Positions 15,230-24,480 of a stretch of DNA of 64,000 nt are shown here, piece after piece. Numbering within the stretch: the stretch's first letter is position 1; each line of letters opens with the position of its first letter. Under the pieces are notes generated by a model. That model was not told the origin of the DNA and did not search any database. It saw only the letters and a program-made list of their open reading frames with translations. Made by a program: the position numbers and the translations under genes. Source of the stretch: JBCBDX01 sp038529265 (GTDB taxonomy: Bacteria > Pseudomonadota > Alphaproteobacteria > Rhizobiales > Rhizobiaceae); contig JBCBDX010000006.1 of assembly GCA_038529265.1 (NCBI GenBank), positions 124,001 to 188,000 of the forward strand, read 5' to 3'.

Positions 15230-16086
15230 TTTGGCCGCTTGTACCCGATGGGCTCGGCGTAAAGATAAGCGATGCGGTCTATGGCATCCTGGGTAATCTC
15301 GATAGCAACACTCATTGTGTGCGCATTGGCATGAATGATGGTTTCCGCATCACGCACGATGGCGACATGGCCTTTCCAGAAAATCAGATCGCCACGCTGC
15401 AAACCAAAAGATGGGTCGACGGCCTCGCCGACAGTCTCAAACTGCATGTCAGAATCGCGCAGAACTGTGTTGCCGCACATGGCCATCGACAATTGCACAA
15501 GGCCAGAACAGTCTATGCCAAAAGCGGAATTGCCGCCCCACAGATAAGGTGTTCCAAGCAGGCTTTCGGCAACGTCGACATAGTCGTTTGAGAAAGACTC
15601 AACTGCATTCAGATGGCGTTCAAAGATCCACAAGCCGCTCGACATTCGCACATAAGGCGTACCGCGTGTTTCGGTTCTATCGACAATGCAAACCTCAGTG
15701 CCGAGCGATAATGTGGCGACGCATGGACTCTTGAGGTCTGGCTCAGGGTAGCAAAAGGTACGCGGCGCCGTGACGCGATGTGTTGATGTTTCGGGCGCGC
15801 CGTTTGTGAGTGAGCTTGATTGCACATATCCGACATAGCCATCGGAATTGCTCTGTATCCAGCTCCAGCCGTCAGCTTCATCAAAGACAGTGACACGCTC
15901 ATTGAGTTTGAACTGTGTATCCACGCCCGCGTCGGCTTCTGGACGGTTCTTCACGTCGCAGACCGGGACATCGATGTAGGCAGGGCGTCCGTCGGTGAAG
16001 CGCGTTGCCTTCACCCGACCTTTAAGCCGCGTGTCAGCCAAATCGGTGCGGAAAGCATTCAGCCTGCTGTCCAGTCTTACCGTCAT
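15226..16086 (-). CDS. NlpC/P60-family cell-wall peptidase with SH3-like domains
   Basis: 286 residues from ATG 16086, which overlaps the stop of the upstream MarR gene (ATGA); a GTG at 16098 is less likely. Two SH3b-like regions (about residues 40-90 and 105-160) precede a C-terminal NlpC/P60 domain with catalytic Cys in GIDCSGLVQ (about residue 192), His in GHVAIV (about 240) and a second His/polar residue in HANAH. No signal peptide is obvious, as in many alphaproteobacterial relatives of this size. Such enzymes cleave D-gamma-Glu-diaminopimelate bonds in peptidoglycan peptides. Coupling to a MarR regulator is notable. Confidence 0.88.
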   Translation of the reverse strand: MTVRLDSRLNAFRTDLADTRLKGRVKATRFTDGRPAYIDVPVCDVKNRPEADAGVDTQFKLNERVTVFDEADGWSWIQSNSDGYVGYVQSSSLTNGAPETSTHRVTAPRTFCYPEPDLKSPCVATLSLGTEVCIVDRTETRGTPYVRMSSGLWIFERHLNAVESFSNDYVDVAESLLGTPYLWGGNSAFGIDCSGLVQLSMAMCGNTVLRDSDMQFETVGEAVDPSFGLQRGDLIFWKGHVAIVRDAETIIHANAHTMSVAIEITQDAIDRIAYLYAEPIGYKRPN

Positions 16087-16442
16087 TTGGCGAGCCACTT
16101 TGCTTTTTCGACAACCAAGTCGGAGAACCGTTCAAGATACAGCGCCCCTTCTACTGTCTTGCCGATGATAACATTTCGACGATCCTTGGGGTCGCGCCGA
16201 CGCATAACGAGCTTCATCTGCCCCATCGTGTCCAATGCCCGTGTTATAACCGGTTTTGTCACATTCAGTTTTGCCGCCAAACCACGAACTGTATGAGGTG
16301 GGGGATCCATATAGATCGACAAAAGGATCGCCATTTGACGTGTTGTGAGATCATGTTCGCGCTCGGTAACTTCATTGAGCACCACATCCCGCCATAGGCC
16401 TAGCGCCTGACTTGGTTTCAGAGCAACACTCATACGCATCAT
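16083..16442 (-). CDS. MarR-family transcriptional regulator
   Basis: 119 residues, small for the family. A winged helix-turn-helix is visible: LTTRQMAILLSIY, TVRGLAAKLNVTKPVITRALDTM as the recognition region (about 52-74) and the wing RRDPKDRRNVII. Start at ATG 16442; in-frame ATGs follow at 16439 and 16433. The gene is translationally coupled to the downstream NlpC/P60 peptidase, so it may control that gene or simply be co-regulated with it. The ligand is unknown. Confidence 0.85.
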   Translation of the reverse strand: MMRMSVALKPSQALGLWRDVVLNEVTEREHDLTTRQMAILLSIYMDPPPHTVRGLAAKLNVTKPVITRALDTMGQMKLVMRRRDPKDRRNVIIGKTVEGALYLERFSDLVVEKAKWLAK

Positions 16443-16487
16443 ACAGTTAGTTTCGGATGCGTTATGATAAACGCAGCCTGCTCAAGA

Positions 16488-17900
16488 TCAAGCCTTGGCC
16501 CGCTTTTTGGGCGGATAGCGCCGTTCCAAAACACTGAATAGGGCGCGAAGTCCCTGTGCCTCTCCGCCAACGGAGCTGTGTGGCTTGCCAGATGTTGACC
16601 AGGCGAACACATCGAAATGAACCCACGCTTGCGCGCGTTTGACGAATTTTTGCAAGAACAAGGCCGCGGTGATCGCCCCAGCCAGTCCGTCCGAAGTAAT
16701 GTTGCAGCAATCGGCAACATTGGATGACAGGTTTTTGGCGTATGCCTTCCAGAGCGGCAAGCGCCAGATTGGATCGAGCTCAAGTGTCGATGCATCGGCA
16801 AGTTCAGCGGCAAGCGCTTCATCATCGGTGAAGAACGGCGCGACATCAGGGCCCATCGCAACGCGCGCAGCGCCGGTCAGCGTGGCAAAATCAATCAGCA
16901 TTTCCGGTGTTTCTTCATCGGCGAGGGAAAGGGCATCAGCCAAAACCAGCCGACCTTCAGCGTCCGTGTTGCCTATCTCCACGGTTATACCATCGCGTGA
17001 CGGGTAGACATCGCCCGGTCGAAACGCGTTCGCCGAGATGGAGTTTTCTACCGTTGGCACCAACAAACGCAGGCGCACATCGAGTTTCGCTGCCATGATC
17101 ATATCGGCAAGTGCGATCATGTGGGCAGCGCCGCCCATGTCCTTCTTCATGTTGCGCATCGAGCCGCCGGGTTTGATGTTCAAACCGCCAGTATCATAAG
17201 CCACACCTTTGCCAACCAAAGTCAGTTTAGGCGCACCGCGTCTGCCCCATTTGATATCAACCAACCGTGGCTCTTGCGCCGCCGCGCGGCCAACGGCATG
17301 GATCAAGGGAAAGTTTTTGGATAGTAGATCGTCGCCGGAAACGACTTTGACACTGGCTTTGTGCGCGCGCGCGATGGCCCTTGCTGCGCCTTCAATCGCA
17401 TCAGGCCCCATATCGTTGGCCGGCGTGTTAACGAGATTGCGGACTGCGTAGACCCCTTTGGCCTTGCGCAGAACTGTGTCCAGTTTGGCATATGCAGGTG
17501 GATGCAGCTCGATCTCGCGCGGTTTGGATTTTCTGTAGCGGTCGAAAGTGTAAGCGCCCAGCAAATAGCCAAGCATCAACTGGTCCGCATCGACATGTTC
17601 GGGGACCTTATCGATGTACCAAATACCATCATTCAGGTGTTTGGTTAGTCCTCCTGCAGCAAATGGGTTTGCATCTGACCCCAAACCCAAAACAGCGCAG
17701 TCTACTGCGCCTTCTGATGAGCCACCCGGTATCAAGCAGACAAACTCTGTATCGACTGCCTGACCGTTTGCCTCCAACCAAGCCTTTGCACCCGGCGGAA
17801 GCTCGTTCGCATCACCGGTCGTCACATAGATTGGTTTGGCCGCCTTTGTGCGCGGTCCGTCAATGATCAGGGCATCCAGCGCTGCTGCTGTATCGTTCAC
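16488..17900 (-). CDS. M17-family leucyl aminopeptidase
   Basis: 470 residues from GTG 17900, supported by CGGAG eight bases upstream. The C-terminal catalytic domain has the two-zinc site of the family: LVGKGVAYDTGG with the metal-binding Lys and Asp, KKDMGGAA, and NTDAEGRLVLADAL, the M17 signature. The N-terminal domain is diverged, as in the PepB-like alphaproteobacterial branch. It releases N-terminal amino acids from peptides in the cytoplasm, a plausible partner for the neighbouring peptide importer, although they lie on opposite strands. It diverges from tadD across a 103-bp region. Confidence 0.92.
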   Translation of the reverse strand: MNDTAAALDALIIDGPRTKAAKPIYVTTGDANELPPGAKAWLEANGQAVDTEFVCLIPGGSSEGAVDCAVLGLGSDANPFAAGGLTKHLNDGIWYIDKVPEHVDADQLMLGYLLGAYTFDRYRKSKPREIELHPPAYAKLDTVLRKAKGVYAVRNLVNTPANDMGPDAIEGAARAIARAHKASVKVVSGDDLLSKNFPLIHAVGRAAAQEPRLVDIKWGRRGAPKLTLVGKGVAYDTGGLNIKPGGSMRNMKKDMGGAAHMIALADMIMAAKLDVRLRLLVPTVENSISANAFRPGDVYPSRDGITVEIGNTDAEGRLVLADALSLADEETPEMLIDFATLTGAARVAMGPDVAPFFTDDEALAAELADASTLELDPIWRLPLWKAYAKNLSSNVADCCNITSDGLAGAITAALFLQKFVKRAQAWVHFDVFAWSTSGKPHSSVGGEAQGLRALFSVLERRYPPKKRAKA

Positions 17901-17903
17901 TCG

Positions 17904-17953
17904 TTAACTCCGCGTTAGGGATGATTGATTACTCATTGTTAACCGATATTAAC
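17904..17953. promoter_or_regulatory. Possible CtrA-like sites between pepA and tadD
   Basis: TTAA-N7-TTAG at 17904-17918 is one base from the CtrA consensus TTAA-N7-TTAA; a second, TTAA-N6-TTAA, lies at 17939-17952. CtrA controls pilus genes in several alphaproteobacteria, but short AT motifs arise by chance, so this is weak. Confidence 0.25.
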
Positions 17954-18003
17954 GCTCAGTTGTCGCGCTTTGTCGCCCGCTTGTCGAGACCAGGTTCAGG
18001 GGA

Positions 18004-18816
18004 ATGCCTATGGCGAAAAGAATGGTCAAACATGTAATGAGATCGCGACGCTTGATAATGTTGCTCGCTGCAAGCTCTGTTGCCCTTTCTGCTTGTGCCA
18101 CTGATCCGACAAAAACTGGTTCCATCCGACCGGGTGCAAAGCCGGTTGAACAGATGACAGCGCTTGAACTACAACAGGCGCTAGGCTCCTATCAGCGGCT
18201 CTATGATCGCAATCCAAATGACAAATCAGTTGCAATGGCCTTTGCATCGGTACTGCGAATGAATGGCCGCGATGAACAAGCTCTGGCTGTAATGCGCAAG
18301 GCCGCCATCACACATCCTGAAGACAGGGCTGTTTTAGCAGCTTACGGTAAAGCACTCGCCGGTGCAGGTGAATTCACGGCTGCTTTAGACGCTATTCAGC
18401 GCGCGCAAAACCCGACCAGCCCGGATTGGCGTTTGATGTCGGCTGAAGGCGCAATTTACGATCAGACGGGACGACCCCAGCAAGCGCGGGAGCGTTACCG
18501 GAAAGCACTGCAACTGCGCCCTAACGAACCTTCTGTCCTATCAAACCTGTCGATGAGCCTGATCCTTGAGGGCAATCTGACAGAAGCCGAACGTCATCTG
18601 CGTACAGCAGTTCAACAGCCAGGAGCCGATAGCCGGGTTCGCCAGAACCTAGCACTCGTTGTTGGTTTGCAGGGACGTTTTGAAGAAGCCAAGAGCATCG
18701 CCATGCGCGAGCTTTCACCGCAGCAAGCCGCGGAGAACATGCAGTATCTTGAGAACATGTTATCTCAGGAAAACGCCTGGGCACTGATCAAGCAAGAAGA
18801 CCGCTCAACCAACTAG
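18004..18816 (+). CDS. tadD: Tad pilus lipoprotein with TPR repeats, TadD-like
   Basis: 270 residues; several in-frame ATGs (18004, 18010, 18022, 18037) make the start uncertain. A lipoprotein signal ends in LSAC, giving a lipid-modified Cys about 30 residues in. The rest is four or more tetratricopeptide repeats (for example YDQTGRPQQARERYRKAL and EGNLTEAERHLRTAV). TadD is an outer-membrane-associated assembly factor of Flp pili. It is transcribed towards tadC from the opposite side and shares a terminator with it, so it is controlled separately from the main pilus cluster. Confidence 0.82.
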   Translation: MPMAKRMVKHVMRSRRLIMLLAASSVALSACATDPTKTGSIRPGAKPVEQMTALELQQALGSYQRLYDRNPNDKSVAMAFASVLRMNGRDEQALAVMRKAAITHPEDRAVLAAYGKALAGAGEFTAALDAIQRAQNPTSPDWRLMSAEGAIYDQTGRPQQARERYRKALQLRPNEPSVLSNLSMSLILEGNLTEAERHLRTAVQQPGADSRVRQNLALVVGLQGRFEEAKSIAMRELSPQQAAENMQYLENMLSQENAWALIKQEDRSTN

Positions 18817-18856
18817 GCCTATATTCAGCGCCATAGGCCAAATTTGGAGAGAAAAA

Positions 18857-18883
18857 AGGCTCAAGGACTTTTTCCTTGAGCCT
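18857..18883. terminator. Bidirectional intrinsic terminator between tadD and tadC
   Basis: AGGCTCAAGGA-CTTTT-TCCTTGAGCCT is a perfect 11-bp stem. It is flanked by A-rich sequence on the left and TTAATTTTT on the right, so it can end both convergent transcripts. Confidence 0.88.
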
Positions 18884-18925
18884 ATTAATTTTTCAGATTG
18901 TGGGATTTAGCGCTTGGCGAACGAT

Positions 18926-19927
18926 CTAGAAGATGCCACCGCGCTCGGAGATCTGAATGCCTGCTGGCCCTAGGATCACGCCGAACAGAACCGGCAGGAA
19001 GAACAGGATCATCGGGACCGTCAGTTTTGGAGGCAGGGCCGCAGCTTTCTTTTCAGCTTCGTTCATACGCTGATCACGGCTCTCATTGGCCAGAACGCGC
19101 AGCGCATGGCCGACGGGCGTACCATAACGTTCCGCCTGAATAAGCGCTTGCGATACAGCCTGAACGCTCTCAAGCCCGGTACGTTGAGCCAGATTGTCAT
19201 ATGCCTGGCGGCGCTCGGACAGATAAGACAGTTCTGCACCGACGAGAACCAGTTCTTCAGCCAATGGAATGGAGTTCATACCGATTTCGGCGGCGACTTT
19301 TCGGAAGGCTGCCTCAATGGACATCCCGGATTCCACACAGATCAGCAGCAGGTCCAGCGCGTCTGGCCAGGCTTTTTTGATGCTGTTCTTGCGCTTGTTG
19401 GCGAGGTTGCCGACATAAAGGTTAGGCGCATAAAAGCCCGCATAGGCAGTCATGAGACAAATGGCGAAACGGGCCATGGATGTCTGCTCTTTGAAATTGC
19501 CCAAGCCATAGACATAAAGCGCGCCAAGCGCGAAGAACACGAATGGCAGTGTAAAGCGCGCAAACAGGAACAGGTTCAGTGGCTGTTGACCGCGGAAGCC
19601 GGCTGAACGCAACTTTGCAACCGTCGCGTCATCGGCGAGCGCCTTCTTCAGATCGAGCCTGTCGACAATACCGGTAATGCCGTTCTTCTCGGCTTTATCC
19701 ATCCGCAAAGCGCCACGCGCGCTCTGTTTTTCTGAAGCCAGTCTGGCGCGTTCCTTGGCGCGGATTTCATCACGCTCCAACGCAACACTTTTCATACGTG
19801 ACTTTAGCTCGTTGCCGCCGAGCATGGGCGCCAACAAGGTGAATATCGTGGCAAAGACACTGATCGCTGTCAGGACCGCAAACAGGAACTGCGGCGATGT
19901 CATTATCTCGATGATAGAAGAAACCAT
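18926..19927 (-). CDS. tadC: Tad pilus inner-membrane platform protein TadC
   Basis: 333 residues. T2SSF-domain protein with an N-terminal membrane segment (about 12-33), a central pair of helices (about 110-165) and a C-terminal helix (about 300-325). The motif CVESGMSIEAAF near residue 205 and LIQAERYGTPVGHALRVLA near 260 are family hallmarks. TadC and TadB form the base on which the TadA ATPase works to polymerise Flp pilin. It starts four bases after tadB stops and is the last gene of the minus-strand pilus cluster. Confidence 0.93.
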   Translation of the reverse strand: MVSSIIEIMTSPQFLFAVLTAISVFATIFTLLAPMLGGNELKSRMKSVALERDEIRAKERARLASEKQSARGALRMDKAEKNGITGIVDRLDLKKALADDATVAKLRSAGFRGQQPLNLFLFARFTLPFVFFALGALYVYGLGNFKEQTSMARFAICLMTAYAGFYAPNLYVGNLANKRKNSIKKAWPDALDLLLICVESGMSIEAAFRKVAAEIGMNSIPLAEELVLVGAELSYLSERRQAYDNLAQRTGLESVQAVSQALIQAERYGTPVGHALRVLANESRDQRMNEAEKKAAALPPKLTVPMILFFLPVLFGVILGPAGIQISERGGIF

Positions 19928-19931
19928 GCGC

Positions 19932-20951
19932 CTAGACCTCGAAGTTGATCATCTGGCGCATCACGAAGATGCCGATGCCCATCCAGACCGCTGAAACGCC
20001 CAGGATCATCAAACCTGCGTCCGTCGTGAACAGCAGCATGATATATTCCGGGCTCGACAAATAAACGAGGACAGTCACGATAACCGGCAAGGCACCAATG
20101 ATGGCCGCCGATGCTTTGGCTTCCATCGACATGGCAGCGACTTTGGCTTTCATCGTTTTGCGTGCGCGTAGTACCTTTGAGAGGTTGCCCAGAGCTTCTG
20201 ACAAGTTACCACCGGCTTGCGCTTGAATCTGGATCACAATGGCAAAGAAGTTGGCCTCAGATAGCGGCATGCTCTCATACATGCGAGCAACCGATTCAGG
20301 TGTTGAAAGGCCCAATTGTTGACCTTCCACGATACGGCGAAACTCCGAGCGTACCGGTTCTTTCGCTTCTGTTGCGATCAGGCGCAAACCATCATTGAGT
20401 GGCAGGCCGGATTTGATGGCGCGCACAATAATATCAATGGAGTTTGGAAACTCTTCCAGGAATTTGGACATGCGCCGGGCGCGCATCATGCCGACAACCC
20501 AGCGCGGCACACCAAAGGCTGCCGCAAAAAAGATGCCAGGAATGATATAAAGCGGCGCACCCATGAACATGCCGAGTACCCCAAACACTACGCCGCAGAT
20601 GGCGGAGTAAATGTAGAAGGTCCGCATTTCGATCTTCAGTCCGGCCTGCTGGATTTGCAGCTTTAGGCCGGGCTTTTGGATCTTTGACTGCCGGTCCTTG
20701 TTCTTTTCATCAAGATCAGAGAGCGACTCGGCAATGGCTTTGCGGCGCTTTTGACCTTCAGCTGCCTTGTCAAACGCTGCGCGCTTGGACCGGCTGTCGG
20801 TCTGCGCCGCTTTGATCTTTGACAGGCGACGCGTTTGCGATTGTTCGTTCTCAATGGTGTTATAGAAAAACGCGTAAAGGACACCGCCAATGCCCAGCAA
20901 AGCGAGAAAGAAAATCGCGATAGCAGCTGCTGGAAAGCCCAGGATGGTCAT
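19932..20951 (-). CDS. tadB: Tad pilus inner-membrane platform protein TadB
   Basis: 339 residues, overlapping the end of tadA by four bases (ATGA). One N-terminal membrane segment (about 5-28), a charged cytoplasmic stretch (30-95), a helix pair (about 115-155), the T2SSF domain with SIDIIVRAIKSGLPLNDGL and IQIQAQAGGNLSEALGNLS, and C-terminal helices. It partners TadC in the pilus machine. The paralogy of TadB and TadC is evident in the shared (S/E)G(L/M)-type segment before the conserved cytoplasmic loop. Confidence 0.93.
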   Translation of the reverse strand: MTILGFPAAAIAIFFLALLGIGGVLYAFFYNTIENEQSQTRRLSKIKAAQTDSRSKRAAFDKAAEGQKRRKAIAESLSDLDEKNKDRQSKIQKPGLKLQIQQAGLKIEMRTFYIYSAICGVVFGVLGMFMGAPLYIIPGIFFAAAFGVPRWVVGMMRARRMSKFLEEFPNSIDIIVRAIKSGLPLNDGLRLIATEAKEPVRSEFRRIVEGQQLGLSTPESVARMYESMPLSEANFFAIVIQIQAQAGGNLSEALGNLSKVLRARKTMKAKVAAMSMEAKASAAIIGALPVIVTVLVYLSSPEYIMLLFTTDAGLMILGVSAVWMGIGIFVMRQMINFEV

Positions 20952-22474
20952 TCAATGACCTCCATAGAGTCCAGAGCCGTCGCAAGGCGTTGTTCTTCAT
21001 TATAATAGCGGGCGCGATCCCACATGGCTGGTCGGCCGACGCCGGTCGAACGGTGTTTGCCGATGATCTTGCCCTGAGCGTCTTCGCCGGTCATGTCGTA
21101 CAGCATGAGATCCTGGGTGATGATGACATCACCTTCCATGCCCACGACTTCTGTAATGTGTGTGATGCGGCGCGAACCGTCACGAAGACGTGTTGCCTGA
21201 ACAATAACGTCAACTGAGCCGACAATAATCTCGCGCACTGTCTTTTGCGGCAAACTAAAACCACCCATAGCGATCATGGATTCCATCCGGCTTAGACACT
21301 CGCGTGGAGAGTTGGCGTGGATCGTACCCATTGAACCGTCGTGGCCTGTGTTCATCGCTTGGAGAAGGTCAAACACTTCCGAGCCACGTACCTCACCAAC
21401 GATGATACGTTCTGGGCGCATACGCAGACAGTTTTTCACCAAGTCGCGCATCGTAATGGTGCCTTCACCTTCAAGGTTCGGCGGGCGGGTTTCAAGACGC
21501 ACCACATGCGGCTGCTGCAATTGAAGTTCAGCGGAGTCTTCGCAGGTGATAATGCGTTCATCTTCGTCGATGTAACGCGTCAAACAGTTGAGCAGTGTTG
21601 TTTTACCAGAACCCGTGCCGCCGGAGATAACCACGTTACAACGAACGCGCCCGATGATCTGAAGAAGCGTTGCGCCCTCCGGTGAAATCGAACCAAATCC
21701 GACCAGTTGATCAAGGGTCAACTTGTCCTTTTTAAACTTACGAATGGTCAGAGCTGTGCCATCGATGGCAAGTGGCGGCGCGATGACGTTCACACGAGAA
21801 CCATCGGCGAGGCGGGCGTCACAGATGGGGCTTGCTTCATCAACACGGCGGCCAACCTGGCTCACGATGCGTTGACAGATGGACAAAAGCTGCTGGCCGT
21901 CACGGAAACGAATGTCAGCGCGCTCAACCTTGCCTGATACCTCGATATAGGCATGGTCGGGACCGTTGATCATGATGTCGGCAATGTCATCGCGTGCCAG
22001 CAGTGGCTCAAGCGGGCCGTACCCGAGAACATCGTTACAAATGTCTTCCAGCAGCTCTTCCTGAGCTGCAATCGACATCGCGTAGTTCTTGATAGCGATG
22101 ATGTCATTGACAATATCGCGAATTTCTTCGCGCGCAGACTCAGCATCAAGCTTCGATAATTGCGAAAGATCGATTGTCTCGATTAGCGCAGAAAACACCT
22201 GCGTTTTGGTATCATAGTAGCTCTCATCACGCTTTGTCTTTGCGCGTGATGGCTCTTCGCCCATCCCTTGTTGCAAAGGTTCCGGCGCTAAAGCAGGAGC
22301 GGGCGCCGCGGCAGGTGCGGGAGCAGGTGCTTGTTCAGCCGTTGCCGCCGCGCTTGTATCAGGTGCCTCGACCGGAGCTGGCGCTGGGGGTGGGGGCGGT
22401 GCACTATCAGCCGCAGGGCGTCCGCCAAATCCTTGACTACCGGTCGATGATCCGCTGCCGCGCTTTCCAAACAT
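20948..22474 (-). CDS. cpaF: Tad/Flp pilus assembly ATPase CpaF/TadA
   Basis: 508 residues. The first 80 are a Pro/Ala-rich linker (runs of PPPPP and PAPAPA), followed by an N-terminal helical domain and the type II/IV secretion ATPase core. Walker A is GGTGSGKTT at about residue 283, and the Walker B/His-box region reads RIIVGEVRGSEVFDLLQAMNTG and GSMGTIHANS. The hexameric ATPase powers polymerisation of Flp pilin from the cytoplasm. It overlaps tadB and follows cpaE by 24 bases in the same operon. Confidence 0.95.
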   Translation of the reverse strand: MFGKRGSGSSTGSQGFGGRPAADSAPPPPPAPAPVEAPDTSAAATAEQAPAPAPAAAPAPALAPEPLQQGMGEEPSRAKTKRDESYYDTKTQVFSALIETIDLSQLSKLDAESAREEIRDIVNDIIAIKNYAMSIAAQEELLEDICNDVLGYGPLEPLLARDDIADIMINGPDHAYIEVSGKVERADIRFRDGQQLLSICQRIVSQVGRRVDEASPICDARLADGSRVNVIAPPLAIDGTALTIRKFKKDKLTLDQLVGFGSISPEGATLLQIIGRVRCNVVISGGTGSGKTTLLNCLTRYIDEDERIITCEDSAELQLQQPHVVRLETRPPNLEGEGTITMRDLVKNCLRMRPERIIVGEVRGSEVFDLLQAMNTGHDGSMGTIHANSPRECLSRMESMIAMGGFSLPQKTVREIIVGSVDVIVQATRLRDGSRRITHITEVVGMEGDVIITQDLMLYDMTGEDAQGKIIGKHRSTGVGRPAMWDRARYYNEEQRLATALDSMEVIE

Positions 22475-22498
22475 TGTGCTTACCCAACCCCGAGTTGC

Positions 22499-23788
22499 TT
22501 ACTTTTTGAGCCGGGCAAGAATGCCCTTCAGCCCGTTCTTTGGTTTGCTGGCCACAACACCTCGACCCGTAACAGCATGTGCAATATCGGAAAGCATGTT
22601 GACCACTGGACTTGCGGCCTCGGTCTCGGCAATCATGCGCCCTGAATTAGCGGCGTTTCCGAAAAGACCTGCATCAAAAGGAATGATCGCTGTTGGTTCG
22701 AGCTCCAGAGGATCGGCAAAATCAACCGGAGAAATCTCCGGGCGTTTTGGCATGCCAACGGTATTAATAATCAGGCGTGGCGCAAAGTCGTTGGGTCGCA
22801 GACGTTTGAGCGTATCGACCATATTCTTTGCATTGCGCAGATTGGCCAGTTCAGGCGCCGCAACGATAACGACCTCGTCGATCTGTGCTAACGTTTTCTC
22901 GGTCCAAGAGTTCCACACGTGCGGAATGTCGAGCACCACATTTGGCGCAGTTCGCTGTGTCGCTTCAATCAGGCTGATAAAGGCGCTCTCTTCAAAGTCG
23001 TAGGTTCTGTCCAACATGGAAGGCGCAGCCAGCAATGACAAATGCTCAGCGCATTGTGCGAGCAGGCGGTCGATAAAGACCTCATCGACACGCTCTGGCG
23101 AAAACACTGCTTCTGCCATGCCTTGCGCCGGATCCTGATCGAAATTGATGTTGGCCGTACCGAACGGAAGGTCCAAATCGGCAACAACTGTCTCGCTTTC
23201 AAAAAGCGTTGATATCGACCATGCCACATTGTGCGCTATCGTCGACGCACCAACACCACCCTTCGCGCCAATGAAACCGATGGTTCTGCCAAGCGGCTCC
23301 GCGTCCGGGTCCACAAATTGCGTGGAGATTACATTCATGATGTCAGAAATCGAAACTGGTGCGACCAGATATTCCGAGACACCGGAACGGGTCAGCTCGC
23401 GATAAAGACCAACATCGTTGTAGTGACCAACAACAACAACGCGGCTGCTCGGATCGCAGACTTCTGCCAGACCGCTGAGCGTTGCAATCAGCTCATCAGG
23501 GCGAAGCGTTGATTCAACGATGATCAGGTTCGGCGTTGGAGCCGTTTGATAATAGTCAATAGCGGCGATGAGCCCGCCCATATGCGTGCGCACCTGAGCG
23601 TTTGCCATACGGCGATCCGAGCTCATCTTTTCAACCGGTGACATGACCGATTGGGTCTCGCAGAACGCCTGAATGGAGATGCGCGGGATCGGCCGCACGT
23701 CAGCCAATTGTTGCGGGTCAACATGCTCGGGCACGTATTCTTGAACGTTCTCTTCTTCGAAGGCTGCGTTTGACATGTTTCTATCCAT
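22499..23788 (-). CDS. cpaE: Pilus assembly/localisation protein CpaE (TadZ)
   Basis: 429 residues. An N-terminal receiver-like domain without an obvious phosphorylatable aspartate (about 75-180) is followed by a ParA/MinD-like ATPase domain with the deviant Walker A GAKGGVGASTI (about 195-205) and VVADLDLPFG. CpaE/TadZ proteins set the polar position of the Tad machine. It lies 27 bases after cpaD on the same strand. A second ATG (about 23776) is a possible start. Confidence 0.92.
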   Translation of the reverse strand: MDRNMSNAAFEEENVQEYVPEHVDPQQLADVRPIPRISIQAFCETQSVMSPVEKMSSDRRMANAQVRTHMGGLIAAIDYYQTAPTPNLIIVESTLRPDELIATLSGLAEVCDPSSRVVVVGHYNDVGLYRELTRSGVSEYLVAPVSISDIMNVISTQFVDPDAEPLGRTIGFIGAKGGVGASTIAHNVAWSISTLFESETVVADLDLPFGTANINFDQDPAQGMAEAVFSPERVDEVFIDRLLAQCAEHLSLLAAPSMLDRTYDFEESAFISLIEATQRTAPNVVLDIPHVWNSWTEKTLAQIDEVVIVAAPELANLRNAKNMVDTLKRLRPNDFAPRLIINTVGMPKRPEISPVDFADPLELEPTAIIPFDAGLFGNAANSGRMIAETEAASPVVNMLSDIAHAVTGRGVVASKPKNGLKGILARLKK

Positions 23789-23815
23789 TAGCCCTGCGTT
23801 TTACTGGCGCACTCA

Positions 23816-24469
23816 TCACTGACCGCCGCCAATGTAATCTTGGTAGACCGTGCCACGACGCGATGCATCGATCGGCGTCTCCGCTCTGGGAGCCATCAGG
23901 TCAGCCGGGTTTTCAATCATTGAGGCCAAGTTGGACTGGCTGGCGCATCCAAAATTATGGAAGTTTTTGTTGTCCGCGGTAGCGGTCAGATCATCAGGCC
24001 AGCGCCCGCATTCCTCAGTCGCGGCAGTAATCTGCTTGTAAGCCAGGCGGATGGGCGCGGTCGGTCCATGATTGGAAGCATCATAGTTCTGAACGAGTAT
24101 CTTGTGACGCGATACGCCACCGGCTTCAAGGGCAGCCAACACATGGCTTCTGGTCGAGGCGGCAGCGCCCGCGTTTACCGAGTTTGCTGGTAACAACACG
24201 TACAGGATGCTCGACGCAGACAGTTTGAAGTTGTGTGCGAATCCGCGAATGTTCGACTTAACAGGCTCTGTAAGTGTGTGCGAGCTGGCGGAGACGGGGA
24301 CGTCAAACGTCTTCTCGCCTTCGGTCAAAACTATTGGGTGGTTGGTCCGGTAGTCTTCCGGCACACTGCCGACAGTAAAAGAGTCGCGCTTCTGAGACAC
24401 GCAGCCAGCAGTCGCGCCGGCCAAGGCAACGAGAAAACCGAGTTTTAATATCTTATGCGGCGTCATCAT
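23816..24469 (-). CDS. cpaD: Tad pilus outer-membrane lipoprotein CpaD
   Basis: 217 residues from ATG 24469, with GGAG placed eight bases before it; a GTG at 24484 would overlap cpaC but has no such site. Lipoprotein signal ending in ATAGC, then a CpaD domain with EDYRTNHPIVL near residue 40, the family's typical motif, and CGRWPDDL and NFGCASQSNLASMIENPADL, where two cysteines may pair. CpaD supports the CpaC secretin in the outer membrane. Confidence 0.9.
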   Translation of the reverse strand: MMTPHKILKLGFLVALAGATAGCVSQKRDSFTVGSVPEDYRTNHPIVLTEGEKTFDVPVSASSHTLTEPVKSNIRGFAHNFKLSASSILYVLLPANSVNAGAAASTRSHVLAALEAGGVSRHKILVQNYDASNHGPTAPIRLAYKQITAATEECGRWPDDLTATADNKNFHNFGCASQSNLASMIENPADLMAPRAETPIDASRRGTVYQDYIGGGQ

Positions 24470-24480
24470 ATTTACTCCGG

